Notes: generated by a model from the sequence alone, not told the origin. A stretch of 64,000 nt of DNA from UBA5336 sp964415675 (GCA_964415675.1 CAYQBG010000001.1:186001-250000), one strand, 5' to 3'; shown: positions 53,258-61,894, counted from the first letter of the stretch. Made by a program: numbers and translations.

Positions 53258-53665
53258 TCAATCCTCCGCCAGTAGCGCCCTGAGGGCTGCGGCACATTCC
53301 GCATCGCTCATATCTTCCGGTAGCCGGATGGCCACCCGCGCGCGCAGACCATCGAGATCGCGCGCCAGCTTGTCCAGCCGGGCCGCCTGCGCCAGCGTCT
53401 TGCGGGCCAGCTCAAGCTCGCCCTCCTGCGCCGCCTCCATGGCCGAGGCGCGCAGCTCCTGCGCCCGGGCAAGCGGATCGGGCGTGGCCTGCGCGGCGAG
53501 ATCCCTGTCCCGCCAGCCATCGCGCCGCGCCCAGCGCCGCACCGTGCGCACATTCACGCCCAGCTTGCGCGCAATCTCAGCCTGCCCCATCCCCTCCCGA
53601 GACAGCCCCAGCGCCCGCCGCCGCAACCGCGCATAGTCTGCAAGCGTCCTGTCATCATCAGCCAT
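53258..53665 (-). CDS. Small HTH protein resembling phage terminase small subunit
   Basis: A protein of 135 residues (three more if the ATG at 53674 is used). An HTH motif lies at about residues 26-50 (GMGQAEIARKLGVNVRTVRRWARRDGW), in the style of the N-terminal DNA-binding region of terminase small subunits. The rest is a helical, Ala/Glu/Arg-rich stretch (RAQELRASAMEAAQEGELELARKT in part) that may form a coiled coil. There are no other phage genes near, so it may be a domesticated regulator or a lone remnant. Start and function remain uncertain. Confidence 0.6.
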   Translation of the reverse strand: MADDDRTLADYARLRRRALGLSREGMGQAEIARKLGVNVRTVRRWARRDGWRDRDLAAQATPDPLARAQELRASAMEAAQEGELELARKTLAQAARLDKLARDLDGLRARVAIRLPEDMSDAECAAALRALLAED

Positions 53666-54166
53666 GGTGCCCATTCTGCCATAGACGCGAAGGGGGCGGA
53701 TAAGGCGGCGATCGGGTGGAAGACAGAGACCGTCGGTGCGGCCCGCATAACAGGCTGCTGAAAAACCGTTTCACGCCGCCCATCCTCCAGGACCCGGCCC
53801 GACGACCGGGCCCTTCCGCAGCAGAGGGAAGCCTTCGCAGTGAGACCCCGGCTCAAGGCCGGGGACGCGGAAAGGTAGGATGAAACATGGACCGCATGCC
53901 CGGGCATGGGCCCGGGCCCTCCGCGAAACAGTGCAGACCAACGCCGTCACCACCCGCTTCATGCGGGTGGTCCAGCTCACCCTCCCTGCGGCCAACGCAC
54001 CCTGCCTATCCCCCCTATCCCCCCTATCCCCCTTACTCCTGCGCTCATAAGCGCTCGCCAATCCATGCAGAAAGCCGCGCCGTGCGCCCTGCCCTTGGGT
54101 GCCCTCATTCCTGCCCTCGAAAACCCGGGCTCCTGCCCTCGCGCCTGCCCTCGCCTGTCCCGTGGA
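53666..54166. other. Repeat-rich intergenic region
   Basis: This 500-base gap between the HTH gene and the SDR gene has GC-rich palindromic parts (GGCCCGACGACCGGGCC near 53799, CCCGGGCATGGGCCCGGG near 53899) and a 9-base tandem repeat at 54006-54032. An open frame of 96 codons on the minus strand (53771-54061) consists of such repeats in translation and is not a convincing gene. It may be a site of accumulated intergenic repeats. Confidence 0.5.
54006..54032. repeat. Tandem 9-bp repeat (CTATCCCCC x3)
   Basis: Three exact copies of CTATCCCCC occur at 54006-54014, 54015-54023 and 54024-54032, followed by a changed fourth unit. Because it is short and non-coding, it is likely to vary in copy number between strains. 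Confidence 0.8.
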
Positions 54167-54904
54167 CTAGCTCAGCGACAGGCCGCCATCGACCACCAGA
54201 GTCTGGCCGCAGACATAGGCTGCCAGCGGGGAGGCGAGGAAGAGCGCGGCGCCGGCCATGTCCCCGGGCGTACCCATGCGCCCCTGCGGGATGGCGCGCA
54301 GGCTGGCTTCCAGGCGTTTGGGGTGTTCGGTGGTCGCCTTGGTCAGCTTTGTGTCGACCAGGCCGGGCGCGAGGCCATTGACGCGCACGCCCTCACCCGC
54401 CCAGGCCTCGCCGAGCGTCTTTGTCAGGCCCACAGCGGCATGTTTGGAGGCGGAATAGGCCGGGTTTCCGCGCGTGGCCGAGAAGCCGGCGACCGAGCTG
54501 ACAATGACCAGGCTGCCGCGCGCCTCTGTCAGAAAATCCCTGAATTTCATCGCGCTGGCCATGACGGAATTGATGTTCACATCCATCACATGGTCCCAGC
54601 CGGCCCGCTCGAACTCGCCGCGCTTGTAAAGCACGGTGCCCTGGCAGCAGATGAGAATGTCCAGCCTGTCAAAGGGCGGCTGATAGGCCTCCAGCGCGTC
54701 GAAATCGGCGGCATTGACCTGCGCATATTCGAGCCCGGCGAGGTCCGAGCCTTCGGCGGCGTCATACGCCTCAGCGGGCCGTGTGCCCCAGACATGCACG
54801 TGCGCGCCGCGCGCTGCGAAGGCGTGGGCTATCCCATTGCCAATCCCCGATGAGCCGCCAATCACAAGTGCAGTCTTGCCGGAAAAGTCCAATGGGTCGG
54901 TCAT
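54167..54904 (-). CDS. SDR family oxidoreductase
   Basis: A 245-residue classical short-chain dehydrogenase. The cofactor motif is VIGGSSGIGNGIAHAF (TGxxxGxG type, with G in place of T), and the catalytic tetrad includes Ser in VIVSSVAGF and Tyr-x-x-x-Lys in NPAYSASKHAAVG. The C-terminal GYV-like strand is AAYVCGQTLVVDGGLSLS. The cofactor is NAD(H) or NADP(H) and the substrate a secondary alcohol or ketone. Its ATG overlaps the stop of the large lipoprotein (ATGA), so it is co-translated with it. Confidence 0.92.
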   Translation of the reverse strand: MTDPLDFSGKTALVIGGSSGIGNGIAHAFAARGAHVHVWGTRPAEAYDAAEGSDLAGLEYAQVNAADFDALEAYQPPFDRLDILICCQGTVLYKRGEFERAGWDHVMDVNINSVMASAMKFRDFLTEARGSLVIVSSVAGFSATRGNPAYSASKHAAVGLTKTLGEAWAGEGVRVNGLAPGLVDTKLTKATTEHPKRLEASLRAIPQGRMGTPGDMAGAALFLASPLAAYVCGQTLVVDGGLSLS

Positions 54905-56760
54905 GGCTGGATATGCTCCACTGTAAATCCAAGAAATTCAATGACTTGATCTGGGGCCGGGTCGGGATAGCGCGCGGCGTATCCCTCAAAACGCGCCACT
55001 GTCAGCGGCTCATCGGGGGCCAGCGCGATCCGGACCGTGCCGCCCTGCTCGACATATTTGACCAGGCTATCCCCGATATCGCGGGCCGGCGGGAACTCCC
55101 TGGCGGCCTGTCCTATCCCCATCAGCATCATGCCTGACAGCATGGTGCGCAACTGGTCGGGCGTATAGGTGGCAAAGGCTTTCACCTGCGGGATATCCTG
55201 GGGGAGCGCCCTGGCGACATCCACCGCACCGTTGAAGAGCTTGTCGAGCCCGCCCTTGTCGGAAAGTTCGATCTCCATTGCGTGGAGCGCAGAGGCGGCG
55301 CGGAAGGCGGCCTCGATGGCGGCGCTGTCTTCTGCACTGGGTTCGCCGTCGGAGAAGTCGAGATGCGGAGCGAGCGCGTCCCAATGCGGCAGGCGGCCAT
55401 CGGCCTCGAAGCTGAGCGCGGCGTGCCCATGCGTGAGCTGCGAAAAATCGAGCGCGGCTGTCCCCGTCTGCGGCGACCAGGTCCAGGCCCCCGAGATATC
55501 CGCCAGCGGCCCGGTCAGGTCATGGCGTTTCAGCGCCGCAACAACATCCGCCACCGTCTCCTCATGCCCGGCCAGCTCTTCTGGCGCCGCAGCGGTCACC
55601 AGGGGGACATAAGCGGCGAAATCATACAGGAAGCCGTCAATTTCAAAGGAGAGATCTGCCGGAAACAGCCAGTGAAATCCACGCGCATCGACGCTCGCCC
55701 GGTCCATCGACATCAGCGGCTGGTCATCCAGCGTGTAGCCCAGCGCGTCTACCTCCCAGAGGCCGAGACTCATGAGGTCGGTCTGCGAGGATGGCGGCGG
55801 GGTGCCATGGGCGAGCGCGTCGAGCAGCTTCGCCAGCGCGATATCCGATACGCGGTAGCTTTCCGCCTGACCGGCCATGTTCAGTTTGATCGTCTCTGTT
55901 GCATTTGCATCAGGGCCGAGCGCCTCCGGCGGCATTTGAAGCGCCATGTCGAAGCTGAGATCATTGACATCGGCGCCGGCCAGGTCCCCGCGCGCAAACC
56001 CGCGATACCCCACGAAACCGGCGGAAAATTCCATCTGCGAGGTCTCACCATACTGGGTCATGGTCATATTGGCGCGCAGGCCGGTGAAGGCTGCCGCCTC
56101 CAGCGCGAACGCGCCGGCCAGAGCGGCGGCATGCTGAAGCTGGCGGTCGTCGGCGTCTGCAGGATAACCCGGATCGCCTTCACGTGCCTTGTCGAGTGGA
56201 AAAACATCCAGGCCCGCCATTACGAAACGGTCCACGGTGAAGGCATAATCGTCAAGGCTGACAGAGGGATCAGGCATCTCCGGATCGAGCTCGCGGAGCG
56301 GCGCCATCGCCTCATTCATCTCATCGAGAACCGGGGCGTAGAGCGTCTCCAGGCCGCTCAACGACAGGCTGCGCGCCTCAACCTGCCCCACAAGCCGGGT
56401 CTGTGCGCCGACCCAGTCACCGGATGCCAGGCCTTGCAGGGCGGCAAGATCGAGCCCGTATATATCCACCGTCTCTGCAGTGAAGGCGAGCGCGCCCGCG
56501 GCGTCGGGTTTGAGCTCGACACCGGTGAGCTGTGTATGCTCGCCCGATTGCTCGGCCGCCTCCCAGCTCAGCGCGAACCCCTCCGGCAGGAGGGCCGTGA
56601 GCCTGTCCATATCCAGCGGGGTGGCGTCGCGGGCGGGCGCGTACTTGGCATCAAGCCGCTCATAGCCCGCCGGCAGCTTCTCGCCGCTTCCCGGCCCGCC
56701 GCACGCCACCAGCAGGGCGAGACCTGCAGACGCTGCCCAGCCACCAATCCGAACGCCCAT
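54901..56760 (-). CDS. Large lipoprotein of unknown function
   Basis: A 619-residue predicted lipoprotein (lipobox LLVAC at about residue 20). The mature protein has no cysteine-rich or recognised catalytic motif. It shows two similar-looking halves: repeated Asp/Gly-rich beta segments (GVELKPDAAGALAFTAETVDIYGLDL; LWEVDALGYTLDDQPLMSMDRASVDA in part), and stretches listing the words SLSLSGLETL and RFVMAGLDVF, which suggest a repetitive beta-sheet architecture such as lipid-binding barrels. The substrate or role is unknown. It lies upstream of, and overlaps, the SDR gene, and its ATG at 56760 follows AGGAGGATACAGA. It may share a pathway with the SDR, but that is only inference. Confidence 0.75.
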   Translation of the reverse strand: MGVRIGGWAASAGLALLVACGGPGSGEKLPAGYERLDAKYAPARDATPLDMDRLTALLPEGFALSWEAAEQSGEHTQLTGVELKPDAAGALAFTAETVDIYGLDLAALQGLASGDWVGAQTRLVGQVEARSLSLSGLETLYAPVLDEMNEAMAPLRELDPEMPDPSVSLDDYAFTVDRFVMAGLDVFPLDKAREGDPGYPADADDRQLQHAAALAGAFALEAAAFTGLRANMTMTQYGETSQMEFSAGFVGYRGFARGDLAGADVNDLSFDMALQMPPEALGPDANATETIKLNMAGQAESYRVSDIALAKLLDALAHGTPPPSSQTDLMSLGLWEVDALGYTLDDQPLMSMDRASVDARGFHWLFPADLSFEIDGFLYDFAAYVPLVTAAAPEELAGHEETVADVVAALKRHDLTGPLADISGAWTWSPQTGTAALDFSQLTHGHAALSFEADGRLPHWDALAPHLDFSDGEPSAEDSAAIEAAFRAASALHAMEIELSDKGGLDKLFNGAVDVARALPQDIPQVKAFATYTPDQLRTMLSGMMLMGIGQAAREFPPARDIGDSLVKYVEQGGTVRIALAPDEPLTVARFEGYAARYPDPAPDQVIEFLGFTVEHIQP

Positions 56761-56840
56761 TCTGTATCCTCCTCAGCCAGGCCAGAGCCGAGATTGCCGC
56801 CAGCACAGTCAACCGGCAAGCCCCGGCGCCTGCAATCGCG

Positions 56841-57626
56841 TCACGCATTCCGCACGACCAGGCCGCCATCGACCGGGATGATCGCACCGGTCAGGAAGCT
56901 TGCGGCGGGCAGCACCACCGAAAGCGTGATGTTCGCAACCTCTTCGGGGCTGCCATAGCGGCGTAGCGCCGTGCGCCTTCTGGCATAGATTTCCTTGTGC
57001 TCTTCCGGGATCGCTTCTGTGATCCCGGTGCGGATCGGGCCGGGACAGATGCAATTGACCGTGATGCCTTCCTTGCCGAGATCGGCGGCCATGGCGCGCG
57101 TCAGGCCGATCACTCCATGCTTGGCGGCGACATAGGGGCTGTTGCCCGGCGTCGCGCCGAGCCCTTCGGTCGAGGCGACATTGACGATGCGCGGACTGGT
57201 AGACGCGCGCAGATGCGGCAGGGCGGCGCGGATCATCCGCTGATGCGCGCTCAACATCACTGCGAGGCTCTTGTCCCAGACGCGCTCATATTCCGCGCCG
57301 TCGTCCGGCGAGACGAAGTGTCCGAAGCCGGCATTGTTGACGAGGATATCGAGCCCGCCAAAGGCCCCTGCCACCTCGGCCACGACGCGGGTGATGGCCT
57401 CAGGGTCGCTGACATCGAGCGGCCAGGCGCGCGCCGTGTCGAAACCGTTCGCGGCGATCTCTTCGACCACACGCTCACAGGCGCCGGAATCGAGATCGGT
57501 CACGGCGACATTTGCGCCTTCGCTGGCCAGCAGATGGGCGGTGGCCCGGCCCATGCCGCTGGCGGCGCCGGTAATGATGGCCGTGCACCCGCTGATCGAG
57601 CGGCTGAGGGGTGTGTAGGGCTGCAT
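56841..57626 (-). CDS. SDR family oxidoreductase
   Basis: A 261-residue classical short-chain dehydrogenase/reductase. Start at 57626 is fixed by GGGAGGACAAT directly before ATG; a longer open frame is unconserved. The cofactor loop is ITGAASGMGRATAHLL, with an Asp (VTDLDSG) at the end of the second strand that favours NAD(H). Then come NNAGFGHF, VNVASTEGLG and the active-site YVAAKHGVIG (Tyr and Lys). The end is a typical SFLTGAIIPVDGG. It is divergent from the sulfatase, which may be under common control. Confidence 0.93.
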   Translation of the reverse strand: MQPYTPLSRSISGCTAIITGAASGMGRATAHLLASEGANVAVTDLDSGACERVVEEIAANGFDTARAWPLDVSDPEAITRVVAEVAGAFGGLDILVNNAGFGHFVSPDDGAEYERVWDKSLAVMLSAHQRMIRAALPHLRASTSPRIVNVASTEGLGATPGNSPYVAAKHGVIGLTRAMAADLGKEGITVNCICPGPIRTGITEAIPEEHKEIYARRRTALRRYGSPEEVANITLSVVLPAASFLTGAIIPVDGGLVVRNA

Positions 57627-57721
57627 ATTGTCCTCCCGTATTTCATCTTTCATGGCTCTTGAAGGAAGGAAGCGCCGGGCGGCAGCAAATGACAAGCCCC
57701 CGCGCCACGCACGGTTTTCGC

Positions 57722-57749
57722 TTGACCCGCCATTTCTCTGCGGTTCAAT
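57722..57749 (+). promoter_or_regulatory. Possible sigma-70-type promoter of the sulfatase gene
   Basis: TTGACC (57722-57727) and TTCAAT (57744-57749) are separated by 16 bases, within the gap between the divergent SDR and sulfatase genes. The match is moderate, and the 5' leader would be about 95 bases. This is inference from the sequence alone. Confidence 0.3.
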
Positions 57750-57852
57750 GAGGGTCATTAAAACGACCCGAAGCCCCCAGCCCAGCGCATGGCGGGCCCG
57801 CCTCAGGGCAGACGATTCCGGGCTAAGGGTTCAGGCAAGGGGGAGGTCCGGC

Positions 57853-59637
57853 ATGCCACGACTGTCAGTTCTTTTCGGGGCGATGGCCCTTACGGTCTCG
57901 CTGGCGCTGGTTCTCGGTTCCGGCCCGGCTCATGCGCAACCCGCCGAGCGGCCGAATTTCGTGATCCTGCTCGTCGATGACGCCGCGCTGATGGATTTCG
58001 GCTGCTATGGCGGGGAAGCGCGAACGCCCCATATCGATGCGCTGGCAGCGCGCGGTGCGCTTTTCACGGGGCATCGCACCTCCCCGCAATGTGCGCCTTC
58101 GCGGGCCATGCTGCTCACGGGCATGGACAATCATCTCACCGGCCACGGCACGATACCTGAAGTGCTTCCGGCCGAGCATCGCGGCAAGCCCGGCTATACG
58201 ATGGCGCTGGAACCCGGCGTGGAGACCATCGCCGCGCGGCTCAAACCGCTAGGCTATCGCACACTGATCACCGGGAAATGGCATCTTGGCCATGGCCCGG
58301 GCGACCTTCCCTCAGACCACGGCTTTGATCGCTCCTTCGTGCTCGACCAGTCGGGTGCCGACAATTGGGAACACCGCTCCTACCTGCCACTCTACAAGGA
58401 TGCGCTCTGGTTCGAGGATGGCAAGGAAACCGGCCTGCCGGAGGATTTTTATTCCTCGCGCTTCATTGTCGACAAGATGATCGACTATCTCGGAGATGCT
58501 TCGCAGGGCGAGCCGCCTTTCCTCGCCTATCTCGGCTTCCAGGCGATCCATATCCCGGTGCAGGCGCCTGCAGAATACACGGCGGGATATGACGGCGTCT
58601 TCGATGGCGGATGGCAGGCGATGCTTGAAGCCCGCTGGCAAAGGGCACAGGCGCTCGGGATTGTTCCCGAGGGCGTGCCCTATCGCGCACCGCCCGAGAT
58701 GCTTCGCGAATGGGACGCCCTCGACGAAGACGAACAGGCGCTGATGGCGCGCTCAATGCAGGTCAATGCCGGCATGCTGGAAGCGATGGACCATCATATC
58801 GGCCGGCTTGTCGATCATCTCAGACAGACCGGAGCCTATGACAATACCGTCTTCGTGATCACCTCCGACAATGGCCCGGAAGGCGGCGATCCGGTCGCCA
58901 GCAATCTGATGGCGATCTGGATGCAGCTGACCGGATATGATCGCAAGCTTGAGACGCTCGGCGAGAAGGGCAGCTATGTCGCGATCGGCCCGGAATGGGC
59001 GCGCGCGGCGGCGGGGCCAAGCCATTTGTTCAAATTCTATGCGGCCGAAGGCGGTCTGCGCGTGCCGCTGATCATGGCCGGGCCGGGTGTCCCGCAAGGC
59101 GCGCAGATCGACAGTTTCAGCGTGATGACGGATATCACTCCGACACTGATCGAGATGGCTGGTGGACAGATTCCGGAAGGCGGCGCCAAGCCGGTGACGG
59201 GGCGGAGCCTTGTCCCGGTCCTGTCAGGGGCGGCGGGGGACACCTATGGGCCGCGCGATGCGGTGGGGATAGAAGTGGCGGGCAATGCCGCGCTGTATCG
59301 TGGAGACTACAAGCTTGTGCGCAATCTTCGCCCTTATGGCGATGGGGAATGGCGGCTTTACAATCTTACGTTAGATCCCGGCGAAACGCGTGACCTGTCA
59401 CAAACCGAGCCTGAACTGATGGCGGCAATGCAGGTGGCCTATGAGGATTTCAGCCGCGAAATGGGCGTTCTGGACATGCCGGAAGGCTATGAGGTCGTCC
59501 GCCAGATTGGGATCAATTCGCGCCCGGTCATGCTCAGAAATTACTGGTGGGTGCCGGCGCTCGCCCTGCTTGTCCTGCTGGTGGCGCTCTACGGTCTCTA
59601 CCGGCTGGCGCGCGCCCTTTTCCGGGCGGCTCGTTAG
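57853..59637 (+). CDS. Sulfatase (arylsulfatase-type), membrane-anchored
   Basis: A 594-residue enzyme that hydrolyses sulfate esters. A signal peptide (AHAQP, cleavage about residue 28) leads to the sulfatase domain: metal-binding LLVDDAALMDFG, the formylglycine site CAPSR at residues 80-84 (CxPSR form, Cys-type), GYRTLITGKWHLGHG, and ITSDNGPEGGD. After about residue 550 one hydrophobic helix (WVPALALLVLLVALYGLYRL) with a basic tail anchors it to the inner membrane from the periplasmic side. Because the Cys must be oxidised to formylglycine, an FGE or anaerobic maturase must be present elsewhere. A GGGAGG motif precedes the start. It is divergent from an SDR and convergent with nudC. Confidence 0.93.
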   Translation: MPRLSVLFGAMALTVSLALVLGSGPAHAQPAERPNFVILLVDDAALMDFGCYGGEARTPHIDALAARGALFTGHRTSPQCAPSRAMLLTGMDNHLTGHGTIPEVLPAEHRGKPGYTMALEPGVETIAARLKPLGYRTLITGKWHLGHGPGDLPSDHGFDRSFVLDQSGADNWEHRSYLPLYKDALWFEDGKETGLPEDFYSSRFIVDKMIDYLGDASQGEPPFLAYLGFQAIHIPVQAPAEYTAGYDGVFDGGWQAMLEARWQRAQALGIVPEGVPYRAPPEMLREWDALDEDEQALMARSMQVNAGMLEAMDHHIGRLVDHLRQTGAYDNTVFVITSDNGPEGGDPVASNLMAIWMQLTGYDRKLETLGEKGSYVAIGPEWARAAAGPSHLFKFYAAEGGLRVPLIMAGPGVPQGAQIDSFSVMTDITPTLIEMAGGQIPEGGAKPVTGRSLVPVLSGAAGDTYGPRDAVGIEVAGNAALYRGDYKLVRNLRPYGDGEWRLYNLTLDPGETRDLSQTEPELMAAMQVAYEDFSREMGVLDMPEGYEVVRQIGINSRPVMLRNYWWVPALALLVLLVALYGLYRLARALFRAAR

Positions 59638-59654
59638 AGCGCCGCGCCAGGCGG

Positions 59655-60614
59655 CTATCTCTCCGCCCAGACCTTCAGGATATGATGGGCAATGGCCATG
59701 GGCGGCGGGCAGTAGAAATCAGGATGGCGTCCGGCCAGCATCTCGCGCGCATCGCCGCGCGTTACCCAGTAGGCCGCCTCCAGCTCATCCTGCTCGGTGC
59801 GGATCTCCTCGCTCTCGGCCGGCAGGATCAGCCCCATCATCAGGGAGGAGGGAAACGGCCAGGGCTGACAGAACAGGTATTCTGCCTTTGTCGGATCAGC
59901 GCGGATGCCGGCCTCTTCCTCCAATTCGCGACAGGCGGCCTGTTCCACCGTCTCACCCGGCTCGACGAAGCCGGCCAGGCAGGACAGAAAGCCCGCCGGC
60001 CAGCCATGTGAGCGCCCGAGCAGGCATTTCTCGCCTCGCACCGCCAGCATGATCGCGACCGGATCGGTGCGGGGGAAGTGTTCGGCCTCGCAAACCGGGC
60101 AGATGCGTTTCCAGCCGGCTTCGACAATGTCCGTGCCGGCCCCGCAATTGGCACAAAAGCCGTGGCGGCGATGCCATTCGAACAGCGATCTCGCAGTCGA
60201 AACACAATTGGCCTCCAGCGGGGAGAGCATCTGTGCGGCGGCGCGCATGTCCTCGAACTCACCAAGCCCTTCCAGCATGGACCCGGCCAGCGCAAAATCT
60301 GCAGTCAGGTCCAGGGCGAAAATCGGCATGCCATTGCGATCCTCGCCCAGGAACACATCGCGAGCAGCGTGCGCCAGGTCGAAAGCCTCCGGACCGAGCC
60401 AGACCAGCGGGCGTTGCGGGCCAGACACTGCTTCGCCGGGCCGGATCACGCGGCCCCCTTGCGCCCCCTCGACCAGCGGCTCACCCGATCGCATAAGGCA
60501 GACCAGCACGTCAGGATTGCGCCGGGCTGCGGCCATATCTTCTGGCATGACCCGGCGATGGGCCGCGCGTTCGATGGGTTTCATCGCAAGCGGCATGTCC
60601 TGTGAGCTTGTCAT
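59655..60614 (-). CDS. nudC: NAD+ diphosphatase (decapping) NudC
   Basis: A 319-residue Nudix hydrolase that splits NAD(H) to NMN(H) and AMP and removes NAD caps from RNA. The zinc site CANCGAG ... CPVCEAEHFPR is intact, the Nudix box reads GFVEPGETVEQAACRELEEEAGI (split here over the conserved GX5EX7REUXEEXGU), and the family marker QPWPFPSSLMMG follows, as in E. coli NudC. The N-terminal part (to residue 140) is the usual extension. An AAGGGCCCGAT motif precedes ATG 60614. Stop faces the sulfatase stop at a distance of 17 bases. Confidence 0.95.
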   Translation of the reverse strand: MTSSQDMPLAMKPIERAAHRRVMPEDMAAARRNPDVLVCLMRSGEPLVEGAQGGRVIRPGEAVSGPQRPLVWLGPEAFDLAHAARDVFLGEDRNGMPIFALDLTADFALAGSMLEGLGEFEDMRAAAQMLSPLEANCVSTARSLFEWHRRHGFCANCGAGTDIVEAGWKRICPVCEAEHFPRTDPVAIMLAVRGEKCLLGRSHGWPAGFLSCLAGFVEPGETVEQAACRELEEEAGIRADPTKAEYLFCQPWPFPSSLMMGLILPAESEEIRTEQDELEAAYWVTRGDAREMLAGRHPDFYCPPPMAIAHHILKVWAER

Positions 60615-60685
60615 ATCGGGCCCTTTTTATTGGCGATTCGGCAACCGCAAGCGGCGCCGGAGGGAGACTACAAACAGATACCGGG

Positions 60686-60714
60686 TTGTCACCCCGGATA
60701 TGAAACGCGATATA
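60686..60714 (+). promoter_or_regulatory. Possible promoter of the SRP RNA gene
   Basis: TTGTCA (60686-60691) and GATATA (60709-60714) are 17 bases apart and end about 8 bases before the predicted 5' end of the SRP RNA. Both elements match consensus fairly well for a highly expressed RNA gene. Confidence 0.4.
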
Positions 60715-60721
60715 GGCGGCA

Positions 60722-60814
60722 GGAGGCTGGCAGTGGACGGACCGCTCGCCAACCGGGTCAGGTCCGGAAGGAAGCAGCCCTAACGAGTTTCGCCCGGGTC
60801 GCTGTCCAGTCTCC
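60722..60814 (+). ncRNA. ffs: Signal recognition particle RNA, small bacterial type (4.5S)
   Basis: The diagnostic apical-loop sequence of SRP RNA is present: GGTCAGGTCCGGAAGG followed by AAGCAGCCCTAA, the binding site of the Ffh M domain. The ends GGAGGCTGG (60722-60730) and CCAGTCTCC (60806-60814) pair to close the helix, giving an RNA of about 93 nucleotides, as in other alphaproteobacteria. It guides membrane-protein targeting with Ffh and FtsY. Ends are estimated from pairing and may shift by a few bases. Confidence 0.92.
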
Positions 60815-60878
60815 GCTCCGCTCTCATACAATTGACATCCCCCATTGATTGCGCCGGCAAATGTCACAGCTTGTTGGT

Positions 60879-61307
60879 ATGAGCCAGAAACAAACTCCAC
60901 CCCTCAAACGCCTGACCGTCTATTTCGACGGCGCCTGCCCGCTCTGCCGGCGCGAAATCGCACTGTATCGCCGCCAGCGCGGAGCAGAAAAGATCGCGTG
61001 GGTGGATGTATCTCTCGCTGATGCTGCGGCTCTTGGCGGTCTGACCCGCAAGCAGGCGCTGCAACGGTTCCATGTCCGCCAGGCCGATGGCCGGCTCCGC
61101 AGCGGTGCGCCCGCTTTTGCAGCGCTGTGGATGGCGCTGCCCGCTTTTCGCCAGCCGGGTCGGATCCTTGCCACTCCGCCGCTGGTCTGGCTGGCCGAAG
61201 GGCTCTACAGGCTCTATCTTCCGATACGTCCGCTCGTACAGCGCCTGTTCGGCGGGCCAGCCGATTGTGAGCCCTGTCAGGGCGAAAGGAGAGACACGGG
61301 ACAATGA
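60879..61307 (+). CDS. Thiol-disulfide oxidoreductase, DCC family (DUF393)
   Basis: A protein of about 142 residues, starting with MSQKQTPP; another start at 60861 would add six residues. The DCC signature is VYFDGACPLCRREIALY, where DGxCPxC carries the two cysteines. The middle part with DVSLADAAALGGLT and RQADGRLRSGAPAFAALW and the last helices also match. The role is probably thiol-disulfide exchange, but the family has no well-defined substrate. It overlaps the glutathione peroxidase gene by 4 bases. A perfect TTGACA at 60832-60837 precedes it, but the -10 is not clear. Confidence 0.85.
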   Translation: MSQKQTPPLKRLTVYFDGACPLCRREIALYRRQRGAEKIAWVDVSLADAAALGGLTRKQALQRFHVRQADGRLRSGAPAFAALWMALPAFRQPGRILATPPLVWLAEGLYRLYLPIRPLVQRLFGGPADCEPCQGERRDTGQ

Positions 61308-61894
61308 TGCGCCATCTGACACTCGCCGCAGGTCTTGCCCTGTTTGCCACCGCCTGCAGCGCCGAACCGCAATCAGCCCCAGAGACCAGCACCGCCGCCG
61401 GCGAGGAGACATCCGCCATGCTCTATCAGACCGAATTTACCACGATCACCGGCGATCCGCTCCCTTTCTCGCAGTTCCGGGGCAAGGCCGTCCTCGTCGT
61501 CAATACGGCATCGCGCTGTGGCTATACCCCGCAATATGAAGGGTTGCAGGCGCTCTGGTCCCGGTATCGTGACAAGGGGCTGGTCGTGCTCGGCGTGCCC
61601 TCGAATGATTTCGGCGGCCAGGAACCCGGCACTGAGGATCAGGTCAAACAATTCTGCGAGATCAATTACGGCGTGGATTTCCCGCTCACCTCCAAGACCC
61701 CGGTCACGGGCACGGGACGCCATCCCTTCTATGCCGGAGCCGAGGATGCGCTCGGCGAGACGGCCCGGCCGAAATGGAACTTCCACAAGATCCTTGTCGG
61801 ACCCGATGGCACGCCGCTAGGGGCCTTCCCATCCGCTGTCACACCGTCCGATCCGGACCTTGTTGCCGCGATCGAATCAGCGCTGGACGGCTGA
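61304..61894 (+). CDS. Glutathione peroxidase, predicted lipoprotein
   Basis: A 196-residue protein with lipobox FATAC at about residue 18, so probably anchored in the periplasm. The peroxidase domain starts near residue 42: LVVNTASRCGYTPQYE holds the peroxidatic Cys, GVPSNDFGGQEPG the Gln, and RPKWNFHKILVG the Trp of the triad; a second Cys in FCEINYG may be the resolving one, as in thioredoxin-dependent GPx enzymes. The substrate is probably hydroperoxides. The gene overlaps the DCC gene, so a DCC thiol protein and this GPx are made together. Confidence 0.92.
   Translation: MMRHLTLAAGLALFATACSAEPQSAPETSTAAGEETSAMLYQTEFTTITGDPLPFSQFRGKAVLVVNTASRCGYTPQYEGLQALWSRYRDKGLVVLGVPSNDFGGQEPGTEDQVKQFCEINYGVDFPLTSKTPVTGTGRHPFYAGAEDALGETARPKWNFHKILVGPDGTPLGAFPSAVTPSDPDLVAAIESALDG

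Noticed and set aside
53771..54061. 96-codon minus-strand frame in the repeat-rich gap
   Set aside because: Translation consists of palindromic repeat sequence (GLEPGSHCEGFPLL type) without start signal; treated as repeat.
55282..56958. Plus-strand open frame of 558 codons opposite the large lipoprotein
   Set aside because: The minus-strand frame has a lipobox, ribosome-binding site and operon overlap; the plus frame has none.
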